In this document: piece after piece, positions 7,840 to 17,442 of the stretch
Layout of the letters: every line of letters starts with the position of its first letter
How positions within the stretch are numbered: the first letter of the stretch is position 1
Source: a bacterium
Lineage (GTDB): Bacteria > Desulfobacterota > Desulfobulbia > Desulfobulbales > Desulfobulbaceae
Assembly: GCA_030538155.1 (NCBI GenBank)
Contig: JAUNUN010000009.1
Location: 3,613-57,186 of the forward strand
DNA length: 53,574 nucleotides
Reading direction: 5' to 3'
The notes under the pieces: generated by a model
What the model was told of the DNA's origin: nothing
The model's database searches: none
The model's input: the letters and a program-made list of their open reading frames with translations, nothing else
Translations under genes and position numbers: made by a program

Positions 7840-9636
7840 ATGCGGTTTTTTCTGCAGCACTGCATTCTTATTGCCCTGTTTCTGCTGACCGTGCCGTCGA
7901 CGCTTTTGGCCGCCCACGGACTCAGTATCGATGGTATGCTCAAATACCCCAAGGACTTTACCCGCTTTGATTACACCTCGCCCCAGGCCAAGGCAGGCGG
8001 ACATCTCAACTTACACGACCTCGGCAGCTTTGACAAGATGAACCCCTTCACCCTAAAGGGGGTTCCTCCTGCCGGACTCACCAGCTATGTCTTTGAAAGT
8101 CTGGCCGTTCCAAGCCTGGACGAGCCCTTTGCCGAATACGGCCTCATTGCCGAGGATATTGAACTGGCCGAGGATAAAAAATCCGTCACCTTCACTATAA
8201 ACAGCCAAGCCGCCTTTTCAGACGGCAGCCCGGTTACGGTGGAAGATGTGCTCTTTTCCCTGGACACGCTCAAGAGTAACCTGGCCCATCCCTTTTACCA
8301 GATTTATTTCCGCGACATTGAGCGGGCCGAAATTCTGGACCCGCGCCGCATCCGCTTCCACTTTGCCCGCCCCAACCGGGAACTGCACATGATTGCCGGA
8401 CAGTTGCCCGTCCTCAACAAGGCCTTTTACACGACCCACCACTTTGACGCCGCAGGCGCGGAGGGCATGGTTGCACCGGTTGGCAGCGGCCCCTATATCA
8501 TTTCCCAGGTGGTGCCGGGCAAGCTGATCAGCTACAAAAAAAACCCAAACTACTGGGCCGGCGAGCACCCCACTCGCAGGGGCATGTTCAACTTCGACAC
8601 CATTACGGTCAAATACTACAAAGACCCGGTGGTCAGCCTAGAGGCCTTCAAGGCCGGTGAATTTGACTTCACCTCTGTCAATATCGCCAAGCAGTGGCAA
8701 CGCGATATGCGCGGTCGCCGCTTTGACAACGGCGAACTGGTTAAGAAAACCATCCCGCACCACAACAATGCCGGCATTCAAGCCTTTGTTTTCAATACCA
8801 GAAGACCGCTTTTTAAGGATGCGCGGGTGCGGCAAGCCCTTGGCCTAGCCCTTGATTTTGAATGGACCAATGCCAGCCTCTTTTTCTCCCAATACACCCG
8901 CAACAACTCCTACTTTTCCAACTCCATCTACGCCGCGGAAGGTCTGCCCAGCGAGGCAGAGCTGGAACTGCTGAACCCCTGGCGGGCACAGCTGCCGCCA
9001 GAGGTTTTCAGCAAGCCCTTGAGCCCGCCTGCCACCACGCCGCCCGCAAGCCTGCGCCAAAATCTCCTGCAGGCCAAAGAGTTGCTGCACGAGGCGGGCT
9101 GGCGCGTACAGGATGGGGTGTTAAAAAACAGTGCCGGCCGACCCTTCCGCTTTGACGTCCTTCTGGTGGACAACGCCTTTGAACGAGTCATGGCGCCCTA
9201 TGCCAACAATCTGAAAAAATTGGGCATCATGGTGGAGTATCGCAGTATCGACCCCAGTCTCTACACCGACCGGGTCAAAAATTTTGACTTTGATATGGTG
9301 GTCAGCGTCTATGGTCAGTCCCAATCGCCAGGCAATGAGCAGCGCGACTACTGGAGCAGCCAGTCTGCAGACCAGCCGGGTTCGCGCAACCTGGCCGGCA
9401 TCAAAAGTCCGGTGGTGGATGCCCTGATTGAGGCGATCATCTATGCCGATACCCAGGAAAAGCTCACCACGGCCTGCCGTGCCTTGGACCGGGTTTTGTG
9501 GTATGGGTATTATATGGTGCCCAACTGGTACCTGGCCAGCCACCGTTTGGCCTATGCCTCCTGGCTGCGCCGGCCGCAAACGCTGCCGCTTTATTTCAGC
9601 GCCAGTCAGTGGCTGGACACCTGGTGGCGTGAATAA
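7840..9636 (+). CDS. YejA-like extracellular solute-binding protein, family 5
   Basis: This 598-residue periplasmic binding protein belongs to the peptide/nickel (SBP_bac_5) class, closest in feel to YejA/microcin C transporter binding proteins. A signal peptide is visible (FLQHCILIALFLLTVPSTLLAA), followed by HGLSIDGMLKYPKDF. The family region FSDGSPVTVEDVLFSLDTL is present, as are LGLALDFEWTN and the C-terminal NWYLASHRLAYA. No permease or ATPase gene adjoins it, so it must share a transporter encoded elsewhere or act alone. Its stop codon is directly abutted by repeat copy B. Family assignment is firm; substrate (oligopeptide likely) is inferred. Confidence 0.9.
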   Translation: MRFFLQHCILIALFLLTVPSTLLAAHGLSIDGMLKYPKDFTRFDYTSPQAKAGGHLNLHDLGSFDKMNPFTLKGVPPAGLTSYVFESLAVPSLDEPFAEYGLIAEDIELAEDKKSVTFTINSQAAFSDGSPVTVEDVLFSLDTLKSNLAHPFYQIYFRDIERAEILDPRRIRFHFARPNRELHMIAGQLPVLNKAFYTTHHFDAAGAEGMVAPVGSGPYIISQVVPGKLISYKKNPNYWAGEHPTRRGMFNFDTITVKYYKDPVVSLEAFKAGEFDFTSVNIAKQWQRDMRGRRFDNGELVKKTIPHHNNAGIQAFVFNTRRPLFKDARVRQALGLALDFEWTNASLFFSQYTRNNSYFSNSIYAAEGLPSEAELELLNPWRAQLPPEVFSKPLSPPATTPPASLRQNLLQAKELLHEAGWRVQDGVLKNSAGRPFRFDVLLVDNAFERVMAPYANNLKKLGIMVEYRSIDPSLYTDRVKNFDFDMVVSVYGQSQSPGNEQRDYWSSQSADQPGSRNLAGIKSPVVDALIEAIIYADTQEKLTTACRALDRVLWYGYYMVPNWYLASHRLAYASWLRRPQTLPLYFSASQWLDTWWRE

Positions 9637-9761
9637 TTCCAATTCCATATCAAAGCCCTATCTGTATCGGCTTCGAAAAATGCTTCTCGGAGTATTCATT
9701 TGTACACCTGCGTCGCATTTTCCTCGCTTCCTTGGTATCTTCTTTGGTCTGGAAACGGAAT
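9636..9761. repeat. Dispersed palindromic repeat, full-length copy B (126 bp, inverted)
   Basis: It begins ATTCCAATTCCATATCAAAG and ends TTTGGTCTGGAAACGGAAT. In reverse complement it aligns with copies A and C throughout, including GAGGAAAATGCGACGCAGG and AGCCGATACAGATAGGGC. Its first base is the last base of the preceding gene's TAA. Confidence 0.85.
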
Positions 9762-9794
9762 AACTGCGAAAACGCAAGAGGAATGAATGGCGTT

Positions 9795-10760
9795 ATGAGC
9801 GCGGTATCTGAAAAAGCGAATAAGGAACAGCAGTGGATCTTCCAGACCGGGAAGGAAATATACCAGTTTTTCACCCGGGTGAAGGGACGTCTGCAAGGCG
9901 TTCAAGTCTTTGCCCTAGTGGGCAAAAGCGGCACGGGCAAGAGCTTCCGGGCCAAGCTTCTGGCAGAGAAACTGGATGCGCCCTACATCATCGATGACGG
10001 CCTGCTCATCCACGACACCACCATTCTTGCCGGCAAGTCGGCCAAGCAGGAAAAAAACTACATCAGCGCCATCAAAACCGCGCTTTTTTCCGATGAGGCG
10101 CACCGGGAGGAAGTGGTACGGATCATCCAGGAACGGAAAATCAAAAAAATCCTGCTTTTGGGCACTTCCGAAAAAATGGTGACCAGGGTCGCGGATGCGC
10201 TGGAACTGCCGCCCATCAGCCAGATTATCCGCATCGAGGAAATCGCCAGCCAGCAGGATATCGAAAACGCCATCAAATCCCGCTTTGAAGAGGGCAAGCA
10301 CGTTATTCCGGTGCCGGCCATTGAGATCAAGCGGGCCTTTATTCAGAACCTCACCGATACCATTCGCATCTTTTTCAAAGGTGCCAAAAGCGGCGACGGC
10401 GGCAGAAAACCGCGTTTTTTCGAAAAATCAGTGGTTCAGCCCGACTTCCACGAGAAACGTATTCCGGGCGCGGTCACTATTTCCGAGGCAGCCTTGAGCC
10501 AGATGATCATCCACTGCGTAGATGAGTTTGATGACGATATCCTGGTGCGCAAGATCAAGGTGAAAATCAGCCGCAGCCGCTACGGCATCGACTTGGCCAT
10601 TGATGTGCCTTTTGGCAAGACCCTGGCGGGCGGCCTGCATGGGCTAAGAAGCTATATACTCAACAACATTCAGAAATACACCGGTATTGTCATTGACCAC
10701 CTGGAGATCGAAGTGGAAAGAGTGAGCCAGCGCAAACCAAAACTGCCAAAGAAACAGTAG
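9795..10760 (+). CDS. P-loop NTPase fused to an Asp23-like C-terminal domain
   Basis: With the start at 9795 (AGAGGA 12 bases upstream; 9783 is an alternative but leaves no spacing) the protein has 321 residues. A Walker A motif GKSGTGKS lies at about 43-50, in an N-terminal nucleotide-binding domain of about 200 residues that resembles small kinase or AAA-type folds. From about residue 229 (ISEAALSQMI) to about 311 the sequence looks like the Asp23/YloU (alkaline shock) fold, with GIDLAIDVPFG and VIDHLEIEVERV. Asp23 proteins in Firmicutes are envelope-associated; here the domain is joined to an ATP-binding module. No transmembrane segment is seen. The gene stands alone. Function unknown; the Asp23 call is by pattern and less sure than the Walker A call. 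Confidence 0.75.
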   Translation: MSAVSEKANKEQQWIFQTGKEIYQFFTRVKGRLQGVQVFALVGKSGTGKSFRAKLLAEKLDAPYIIDDGLLIHDTTILAGKSAKQEKNYISAIKTALFSDEAHREEVVRIIQERKIKKILLLGTSEKMVTRVADALELPPISQIIRIEEIASQQDIENAIKSRFEEGKHVIPVPAIEIKRAFIQNLTDTIRIFFKGAKSGDGGRKPRFFEKSVVQPDFHEKRIPGAVTISEAALSQMIIHCVDEFDDDILVRKIKVKISRSRYGIDLAIDVPFGKTLAGGLHGLRSYILNNIQKYTGIVIDHLEIEVERVSQRKPKLPKKQ

Positions 10761-11154
10761 CCGCCGGCAATCGTCTCCCATGTCAAGTGCAAGAGCAATG
10801 CCCGACAGGGCAGGTGCGAGCAGCGTCGAGCGTTGCGGCACAGCTTCCTGTTGCTCCGCACTTTAGGGCTTGACGCCGGCCGCAAAGTTTTGTTAAGTCA
10901 GTCGTATTTTATGAGTTTCGGGTGCTGAATCACTGTTCATTTGCTGCTCATCATGAAGCGCCCAGCGTGGGCTTGCGCCCGCAGAGCCGCATGCAATATG
11001 CGGCCGAGCCGTAATACTGGGCAACCCTTGAGTGTGCAGTGTACGGATTTTCCGCCCTCTTGTCGTACTCGGTCACCTGGGAAGCAGTCTCTTTCAACCT
11101 CTCTTGGCGGTTGTCCATCTCCATGGGCAAAGCCGCCGCACAAAGGATGCGTCT
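10761..11154. other. Long leader/intergenic region upstream of sucC with two clear hairpins
   Basis: There is no coding region. Two perfect hairpins lie close together: GCCCA-GCG-TGGGC (10961-10973) and GCCGCAT-GCAAT-ATGCGGC (10986-11004). They may belong to a structured 5' leader of the succinyl-CoA synthetase/transcarboxylase genes or end transcription from upstream. No T-tract follows either one. No known riboswitch class was recognised. Confidence 0.4.
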
Positions 11155-12312
11155 ATGAAAATTCACGAGTATCAGGCCAAAGAACTATTCCGAAAGTACA
11201 ATGTGTCCACCCCCAAGGGCAAACTCGCCCACACCTCGGCGGAAGTCGAGCAAATCGCAGGCGAATTCGGTCTGCCGGTCGTGGTGAAGGCTCAGGTTCA
11301 CGCAGGGGGACGCGGCAAGGGCGGCGGCGTCAAGCTGGCCAAGACCAAGGATGATGTCAAGCCCATAGCCGATTCCATCATCGGTATGACTTTGGTCACC
11401 AAGCAAACCGGCGCACAGGGCAAGAAGGTGCGCAAGGTACTGGTTGAAGAAGGCCTGAACATCAAGAAGGAACTCTATCTCTCCGTCATTCCTGATCGTG
11501 AAACCGCCACCGTAGCCATTGTTTGCAGCCAGGACGGCGGCATGGACATCGAAGAAGTGGCCGCCAAGACCCCCGAGCGGATCATCACCGTGAATATCAG
11601 CCCGGTCACCGGCATTCAGAGCTTCCACCTCAATCAGGTCAACTTCGGCCTGGAGCTGGAAAAAGATCTGCACAAGCAGATGAGCGCCCTGGTACGCAAC
11701 CTCTACAAACTTTTTGTTGATTACGACTGCTCCATGGTGGAGATCAACCCGCTGATCATCACCGCCGAGGGCAACATCCTCGCTCTGGACGCCAAGATGG
11801 AGTTTGATTCCAACGCCATCTTCCGTCATCCCGATGTACTGGAAATGCGCGATATCGACGAGGAAGATCCGGTTGAAGCCGAAGCCGCAAAATATGGCCT
11901 CAACTACATCAATCTGGACGGCAACGTCGGCAACATCGTTAACGGCGCAGGCTTGGCCATGGCCACCATGGACATCGTCAAGATGGCAGGTGCGGCCCCG
12001 GCCAACTTCCTGGATGTCGGCGGCGGAGCCAATGCCGAGGCCATTGAGAACGGTTTCCGGCTGATCATGAAGGATCCGGCGGTGAAGGGCATCCTCATCA
12101 ACGTCTTCGGTGGAATCCTCCGTTGCGATGTTCTGGCGCAGGGCGTGGTTGCCGCTGCCACCAAACTGAACCTGTCGGTGCCGGTAGTGGTGCGCATGGA
12201 AGGCACCAACGTGGCGGAAGGCCGCAAGATTCTGGCGGATTCCGGCCTGAACCTGACCACGGCCAAGGATCTGGCCGATGCGGCTGAAAAAGTTGCGCAG
12301 CTCGTGAAGTAA
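11155..12312 (+). CDS. sucC: Succinyl-CoA synthetase (ADP-forming) beta subunit
   Basis: This 385-residue protein begins MKIHEYQAKELFRKY, the usual SucC start, preceded by AAAGGA. The ATP-grasp domain includes VVVKAQVHAGGRGKGGGVK, and the C-terminal ligase-CoA part includes NIVNGAGLAMATMD, FLDVGGGA and INVFGGILRCD. With SucD it interconverts succinate + ATP + CoA and succinyl-CoA + ADP + Pi. In the methylmalonyl-CoA pathway this step feeds or drains succinyl-CoA. It is the first gene of the block sucC-sucD-12S-small ORF-5S/1.3S. Confidence 0.96.
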   Translation: MKIHEYQAKELFRKYNVSTPKGKLAHTSAEVEQIAGEFGLPVVVKAQVHAGGRGKGGGVKLAKTKDDVKPIADSIIGMTLVTKQTGAQGKKVRKVLVEEGLNIKKELYLSVIPDRETATVAIVCSQDGGMDIEEVAAKTPERIITVNISPVTGIQSFHLNQVNFGLELEKDLHKQMSALVRNLYKLFVDYDCSMVEINPLIITAEGNILALDAKMEFDSNAIFRHPDVLEMRDIDEEDPVEAEAAKYGLNYINLDGNVGNIVNGAGLAMATMDIVKMAGAAPANFLDVGGGANAEAIENGFRLIMKDPAVKGILINVFGGILRCDVLAQGVVAAATKLNLSVPVVVRMEGTNVAEGRKILADSGLNLTTAKDLADAAEKVAQLVK

Positions 12313-12384
12313 GGGCAAACCTGCCGACTGCGTCTACTGTTTTCAATCGTTCAACGGTAATCAACACACTGATAGAGGAATAGA

Positions 12385-13266
12385 ATGAGCATCTTCGCCA
12401 ATAAGAATACCCGTTTACTCGTACAAGGCATTACCGGTTCGGAAGGTATGTTCCATACCCGCGCCTGCATCGCCTATGGCACCAATGTCGTTGCCGGTGT
12501 AACCCCGGGCAAGGGCGGCCAAAAAATGGATGATGTCCCGGTTTTCAACACGGTCAAGGAAGCCCGCAAGCAGACCGGCGCCAATGCCTCCATGATCTTC
12601 GTTCCCCCCCGCTTTGCCGCTGATTCCATCATGGAAGCTGCCGATGCAGGCATTGAGCTGGTAGTCTGCATCACCGAAGGTATTCCGGTACTGGACATGA
12701 TGAAGGTCAAAAACTATCTGTCCACCCGGCCGCAGACCCGTCTGATCGGGCCGAACTGCCCCGGTCTGCTCACCCCCGGCGAGTGCAAGATCGGCATTAT
12801 GCCCGGTTCCATCGTCAAGCCCGGCGGCCCCTGGGGCGTTGTTTCCCGCTCCGGCACGCTCACCTACGAGGCTGTGCATCAGTTGACCCAGGTAGGCTTT
12901 GGCCAGACCACCTGTGTTGGCATCGGCGGCGACCCCGTCAACGGCACCAACTTCATCGACTGCCTCAAGGCCTTCAAGGATGATCCCGAAACCAAGGCTG
13001 TGGTCATGATCGGTGAAATCGGCGGCAATGCCGAGGAAGACGCCTGCGAGTGGATCAAGAAGAATATGCCAGACAAACCGGTTGTCGGTTTTATCGCCGG
13101 GCTGACCGCTCCTCCGGGGCGGCGCATGGGCCATGCAGGCGCCATCGTCAGCGGCGGCAAGGGTACGGCTGCCGCCAAGATCGAAGCCATGAAGGCAAGC
13201 GGTGTTCATCACTGCGAAAACCTGGGTAAAATGGGCGAGTTGTGCAAACAAGTCTTTAAAGGATAG
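12385..13266 (+). CDS. sucD: Succinyl-CoA synthetase (ADP-forming) alpha subunit
   Basis: This 293-residue protein has an N-terminal CoA-binding Rossmann domain ([21 protein letters not shown]), the [20 protein letters not shown] stretch, and the phosphohistidine motif [17 protein letters not shown]. The ATG follows AGAGGAATAG, a good ribosome-binding site. It is 72 bases from sucC, so it is co-transcribed. A strong terminator follows directly, which may limit read-through into the carboxyltransferase genes. Confidence 0.96.
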   Translation: MSIFANKNTRLLVQGITGSEGMFHTRACIAYGTNVVAGVTPGKGGQKMDDVPVFNTVKEARKQTGANASMIFVPPRFAADSIMEAADAGIELVVCITEGIPVLDMMKVKNYLSTRPQTRLIGPNCPGLLTPGECKIGIMPGSIVKPGGPWGVVSRSGTLTYEAVHQLTQVGFGQTTCVGIGGDPVNGTNFIDCLKAFKDDPETKAVVMIGEIGGNAEEDACEWIKKNMPDKPVVGFIAGLTAPPGRRMGHAGAIVSGGKGTAAAKIEAMKASGVHHCENLGKMGELCKQVFKG

Positions 13267-13277
13267 GCAAGCGTCAA

Positions 13278-13320
13278 GGGTCTGCTGCAGCACGTGTTCC
13301 TGAAGCAGACCCCTCTTTTT
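13278..13320 (+). terminator. Rho-independent terminator after sucD
   Basis: GGGTCTGCT (13278-13286) and AGCAGACCC (13304-13312) form a 9-bp perfect stem followed by CTCTTTTT. It separates sucCD from the carboxyltransferase genes, possibly as a partial terminator. Confidence 0.88.
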
Positions 13321-13364
13321 GTTTGGACACCGCAATTCCACTGCAATTCCTGTAAGGAGACAGC

Positions 13365-14915
13365 ATGAGCACAAAAGCAAAATTAGAGGAGCTGAAAAAG
13401 AAACGCGCCCAATCCCTGGAAGGCGGCGGCAAGGCCAGGATTGAAAAGATTCACGCAGCGGGCAAAAAAACAGCCCGTGAACGTATCGCGGCCCTGCTCG
13501 ATCCGGGTAGCTTCGAAGAATACGATGCCTTCAAGCTGCATCGCTGCTATAACTTCGGCATGGAAAAGGTTAAATTCCTCGGTGACGGTATCGTTACCGG
13601 TTACGGCAGAATCAACGGCCGCCCGGTCTACCTCTATGCCCAGGATTTTTCCGTTTTGGCTGGTTCCCTGTCCGGCACTCTGGCAGAAAAAATCTGCAAG
13701 GTCATGGATTTGGGCATGAAAAATGGCATCCCCGTCATCGGTCTGAACGACTCCGGCGGCGCGCGTATCCAGGAAGGTATCGAGGCCCTGGCCGGTTATA
13801 CCGAGATTTTTACCCGCAACGTTCTCTCCTCGGGCGTTGTGCCGCAGATCTCCGGCATTTTCGGACCCTGTGCCGGTGGTGCGGTGTACTCCCCTGCCCT
13901 GACCGACTTCATCATCATGGTCAAGCAGCAGTCTTACATGTTTCTGACCGGCCCGAAGGTCGTCAAGACTGTTCTTCATGAAGACATCACCACCGAGCAG
14001 TTGGGTGGCGCGGTCATGCACACCACCAAGAGCGGTGTTACCGACTACGCAGCCGAGAATGAAGACGACGCAATCCAGTACATCAAGGATCTGCTCTCCT
14101 ATCTGCCCCAGAACAACCTGGAGAACCCTCCGGATGTTCCCTGTGATGATCCCATCACCCGGCAGGCCCCGGAACTCAACGACATCATTCCCGACAACCC
14201 CAACGCTGCCTATGACATCAAAAAGGTCATCGAGGCAACGGTGGACAACGGCGTGTTCTTTGAGATCAAGAAGAACTTCGCCCCCAACATTGTGGTCGGT
14301 TTTGCCCGCTACAACGGCAAGAGCGTAGGTATTGTGGCCAACCAGCCAGCCTACTATGCCGGTGTTCTGGACATCAACTCGTCCATCAAGGGCGCGCGCT
14401 TTGTCCGTTTCTGCGACTGCTTCAATATTCCGGTCATCACCTTTGTCGACGTGCCCGGCTTCCTGCCCGGCTCGGAGCAGGAATTCGGCGGTGTTATCCG
14501 AAACGGCGCGAAACTCCTGTTTGCCTATGCAGAATCCACCATTCCCAAGGTTACGGTCATCACCCGTAAGGCCTATGGCGGCGCTTACTGCGTTATGTCT
14601 TCCAAGCATCTCCGCACCGACATCAACTATTCCTGGCCCACCGGTGAAATCGCGGTAATGGGTTCCAAGGGCGCGGTTGAAGTACTCTATGCCAAGGGTG
14701 CAAAAGGTGCTGAAGATCCGAAGGCGTTTTTGGCAGAGAAGGAAGAAGAGTACAACACCAACTTCTCCAACCCCTACTGTGCGGCCGAACGCGGTTACAT
14801 TGACGACGTCATTGAGCCGGCTGAAACACGGTACCGTATCATCAATGCGCTGGAATCCATCCAGGGCAAGCGTGATACCATCCCCATGAAGAAGCACGGC
14901 AACATTCCACTGTAG
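13365..14915 (+). CDS. Methylmalonyl-CoA carboxyltransferase 12S subunit / acyl-CoA carboxylase beta-type subunit
   Basis: This 516-residue carboxyltransferase of the MmdA/PccB family has two crotonase-like halves. Landmarks are [18 protein letters not shown] near the N-terminus, [48 protein letters not shown] and [16 protein letters not shown]. In transcarboxylase the 12S subunit moves the carboxyl group from methylmalonyl-CoA to biotin; in decarboxylases or propionyl-CoA carboxylase the same fold serves the CoA side. The downstream neighbour carries a pyruvate/oxaloacetate carboxyltransferase domain plus a biotin carrier. No membrane beta subunit of a sodium pump and no biotin carboxylase are present, which favours methylmalonyl-CoA:pyruvate transcarboxylase. 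It has a good AAGGAG site. Confidence 0.92.
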   Translation: MSTKAKLEELKKKRAQSLEGGGKARIEKIHAAGKKTARERIAALLDPGSFEEYDAFKLHRCYNFGMEKVKFLGDGIVTGYGRINGRPVYLYAQDFSVLAGSLSGTLAEKICKVMDLGMKNGIPVIGLNDSGGARIQEGIEALAGYTEIFTRNVLSSGVVPQISGIFGPCAGGAVYSPALTDFIIMVKQQSYMFLTGPKVVKTVLHEDITTEQLGGAVMHTTKSGVTDYAAENEDDAIQYIKDLLSYLPQNNLENPPDVPCDDPITRQAPELNDIIPDNPNAAYDIKKVIEATVDNGVFFEIKKNFAPNIVVGFARYNGKSVGIVANQPAYYAGVLDINSSIKGARFVRFCDCFNIPVITFVDVPGFLPGSEQEFGGVIRNGAKLLFAYAESTIPKVTVITRKAYGGAYCVMSSKHLRTDINYSWPTGEIAVMGSKGAVEVLYAKGAKGAEDPKAFLAEKEEEYNTNFSNPYCAAERGYIDDVIEPAETRYRIINALESIQGKRDTIPMKKHGNIPL

Positions 14916-14982
14916 AATTTGTGTGTACGGCCAGTTGTTACGTTGCCTGAAAGGCTAAACCCTACATTCAGAGGATACAAGA

Positions 14983-15177
14983 ATGGCAGACTCGAAGAAA
15001 AAAAAGGTCGCAGCGCTTGCAGCCGTGAATGCATATCTGCAGGAAGAGGAAGCAGCGGCCCTGCTTGCCGCGCAGGCCATTGCTGCAATACCGGTTGTTC
15101 CGCCCCCCATGTGGGCTTTGGCTGGACGGCAGGATATCATGACCATGCGCCGGCTTATTCAAATGAAAGCGTTCTGA
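14983..15177 (+). CDS. Small Ala-rich protein between carboxyltransferase subunits
   Basis: This 64-residue protein starts at an ATG with AGAGGA 9 bases upstream. It has a basic start (MADSKKKK), an Ala/Glu-rich helix (AALAAVNAYLQEEEAAALLA), a Pro-rich turn (IPVVPPPMW), and a tail ALAGRQDIMTMRRLIQMKAF. The pattern of a helix followed by W..(A)GR resembles the small delta/gamma/epsilon-like accessory subunits encoded beside biotin-dependent decarboxylases and acyl-CoA carboxylases. The position between the 12S and 5S/1.3S genes suggests a structural role in the complex. It lacks a clear membrane segment, so it is not a typical OadG. Confidence 0.7.
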   Translation: MADSKKKKVAALAAVNAYLQEEEAAALLAAQAIAAIPVVPPPMWALAGRQDIMTMRRLIQMKAF

Positions 15178-15232
15178 TTGAGATAAAGATCCTAACACCG
15201 CCAACGATAACGAATCACAGGAGAATTCGACA

Positions 15233-17191
15233 ATGAGTGATCAAGTGAAGATGACCACAATGAATTACGCCGCAGATCGCCCCGCAGCAGAGAATCCCCT
15301 CAAGATACAGGATTTGAGCCTGCGCGATGGCCATCAGTCTCTGTTTGCTACCCGCGGCCGCACCGAAGACATGCTGCCGGTTGCAGAGCAGATGGACGAG
15401 ATCGGCTACTGGGCCATTGAGACCTGGGGCGGGGCCACCTTCGACACCATGCACCGCTACCTGCAGGAAGATCCTTGGGAGCGTCTGCGTGTTTTGAAAA
15501 AATACATCAAAAAGACCCCCTTCTCCATGCTGCTGCGGGCCCAGAACCTGGTTGGCTATCGCAACTATGCAGACGATCTGGCCACCGCCTTTGTTGAGCG
15601 CGCAGCCGAGAACGGCATGGATGTATTCCGTACCTTTGACGCGCTTAACGACTATCGGAACTTCGAAACCGTGGTCAAGGGCATTAAAAAGGCAGGCAAG
15701 CATTTCCAGGGTTGCATCTGCTACACCATGACCGAGCCTCGTCTGGGCGGCGATGTATATAATCTCGACTACTACGTGCAGAAGGCCAAAGCCCTGGACG
15801 ACATGGGTGCGGACTCCATCTGCATCAAGGACATGGCCGGTCTGATCGCACCGTATGATGCCTACAACCTGGTCAAGGCGCTGAAGGCCCAGACCAAGAC
15901 CCCCATCCACCTGCACAGCCACTACACCTCAGGCATGGCTTCCATGAGCATGCTCAAGGCAATCGAGGCCGGGGTTGATATCATCGACACCTGCGTCAGC
16001 CCCTATGCGCTGCGTACCTCGCATCCGGCCATTGAGCCGATCGTTATGGCTCTGCTCGGCACCAACCGCGATACCGGCTTCGATATCCGCAAACTGGCCG
16101 CCGTCAACGAGATCCTGGAGCGCGAGGTTATGCCGAAGTACAAGCACCTCCTCGACACCTCCAAGATGTCGGTTATCGATATCAACGTGCTTCTGCACCA
16201 GACCCCGGGCGGCATGCTCTCCAACTTGGTCAACCAGTTGCGTGAAATGGATGCCCTGGATCGCATTGACGAGGTATTCAAGGAACTGCCCCGTGTACGA
16301 AAAGACCTGGGCCAGGTACCCCTGGTTACCCCGACCAGCCAGATCGTCGGCATCCAGACCGTGAACAACGTTCTCTTCGACACTCCGGATGAGCGCTACA
16401 AGATGATCACCGCTCAGGTTAAGGATCTGTGCTTCGGTCTCTACGGCAAGACCGCAACACCGATCAACCCCGATGTACAGAAGAAGGCTCTCAAGGGTTA
16501 TGCCCGCGGCGAGAACCCTATCACCGTACGTCCTGCAGAAATCCTTGAGCCGGAACTCGAGAAGGCCAAGAAGGAAATCGGCGATGTGGCCAAGGATATC
16601 GATGATATCATCACCTACGCCATTTTCCCGACCACCGGTAAGAAATTCCTGGAATGGAAGTACGGCAAAACCAAGGATATGCCTGGCGACAAGCCGGTCA
16701 GCCTGGATGACGTGAAGAACATGGATGCCCTCATTGCCAAGGCCAAGGCCGGCAAAGTCATGGAAATTCCCGACAAGCCGATTCCGGAAAAATCCGAGAA
16801 CATCCGTACCTTCAACGTCTTTGTTGATGGTGAGTACTTCAGCGTTGACGTTGACCCGACCGGCGACTTCCAGCCTGTAGCCATGGCCCCGAGGGCAGCA
16901 GCTCCGGCAGCTAAGCCTGCAGCAGCAGCGGCTCCGGCAGCCAAACCTGCAGCAGCTCCGGCGGCAGCAGTTGAAGGCGGCACCCCGCTGACCGCACCGA
17001 TGCCTGGTATGATCATCAAGTATCTGGTAGAAGTTGGTGCAACCGTCAAGGCTGGCGACCCGGTCGTTGTCCTTGAAGCCATGAAGATGGAAAACAACCT
17101 CTCCGCTCCTGTTGACGGCACTGTCAAGGCCCTGACCTGCGGCGCGGGCGACACCGTAGCCAAGGATGCAGTACTGGCAGTGATCGGCTAA
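15233..17191 (+). CDS. Pyruvate/oxaloacetate carboxyltransferase fused to biotin carrier domain (5S + 1.3S)
   Basis: This 652-residue protein starts after ACAGGAG. The N-terminal half is an HMGL-like TIM barrel with LSLRDGHQS (metal/catalytic), the carboxylatable lysine K199 in CIKDMAG, and metal-binding HLH (226-228). The PYC_OADA domain follows to about 470, then an Ala/Pro linker (about 550-585), then a biotinyl domain ending the protein with biotin lysine K618 in EAMKMEN. In Propionibacterium the 5S and 1.3S subunits are separate; here they are fused, as in oxaloacetate decarboxylase alpha chains. With the upstream 12S-type subunit it would move CO2 between methylmalonyl-CoA and pyruvate without free CO2. 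A perfect terminator ends the operon. Confidence 0.93.
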   Translation: MSDQVKMTTMNYAADRPAAENPLKIQDLSLRDGHQSLFATRGRTEDMLPVAEQMDEIGYWAIETWGGATFDTMHRYLQEDPWERLRVLKKYIKKTPFSMLLRAQNLVGYRNYADDLATAFVERAAENGMDVFRTFDALNDYRNFETVVKGIKKAGKHFQGCICYTMTEPRLGGDVYNLDYYVQKAKALDDMGADSICIKDMAGLIAPYDAYNLVKALKAQTKTPIHLHSHYTSGMASMSMLKAIEAGVDIIDTCVSPYALRTSHPAIEPIVMALLGTNRDTGFDIRKLAAVNEILEREVMPKYKHLLDTSKMSVIDINVLLHQTPGGMLSNLVNQLREMDALDRIDEVFKELPRVRKDLGQVPLVTPTSQIVGIQTVNNVLFDTPDERYKMITAQVKDLCFGLYGKTATPINPDVQKKALKGYARGENPITVRPAEILEPELEKAKKEIGDVAKDIDDIITYAIFPTTGKKFLEWKYGKTKDMPGDKPVSLDDVKNMDALIAKAKAGKVMEIPDKPIPEKSENIRTFNVFVDGEYFSVDVDPTGDFQPVAMAPRAAAPAAKPAAAAAPAAKPAAAPAAAVEGGTPLTAPMPGMIIKYLVEVGATVKAGDPVVVLEAMKMENNLSAPVDGTVKALTCGAGDTVAKDAVLAVIG

Positions 17192-17221
17192 GATCGCTTT
17201 TCACCTTCGGTAGTACAAAAA

Positions 17222-17253
17222 GAAAGGACGCCTTCGGGCGTCCTTTCTTTTTT
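17222..17253 (+). terminator. Rho-independent terminator with UUCG loop
   Basis: GAAAGGACGCC-TTCG-GGCGTCCTTTC is a perfect 11-bp stem with a TTCG tetraloop followed by six T. It ends the carboxyltransferase operon and is flanked by A-runs, so it could work from both sides. Confidence 0.95.
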
Positions 17254-17297
17254 AATCAGCATTGAAAACTGTATTGCTTTAGATATGTGTCCCTCTT

Positions 17298-17347
17298 ATT
17301 CCACTTCCAGGTCAAAGATTATTTCAAGGATGGTCAGGAAACGGAAT
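17298..17347. repeat. Dispersed palindromic repeat, short copy E (50 bp)
   Basis: ATTCCACTTCCAGGTCAAAG at the left and GGTCAGGAAACGGAAT at the right are the two ends of the repeat family, with almost all of the interior missing. Confidence 0.7.
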
Positions 17348-17442
17348 AAACGAAATAAACGCAATGTGGAGCAAGCACACCTTGCTCCATTGCCGGATCA
17401 TTTCTGAATCAGGAACAGATAGTCCTTGTCGACCAATTGGCC

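Noticed and set aside
11185..12318. Long antisense open frame opposite sucC
   Set aside because: It is a by-product of GC-rich codon use in sucC; the protein has no recognisable motif and the sense gene is certain.
13383..14897. 504-codon open frame antisense to the 12S carboxyltransferase gene
   Set aside because: Mirror image of a strongly coding gene; composition is Asp/Gly/Val repeats without domain features and there is no ribosome-binding site.
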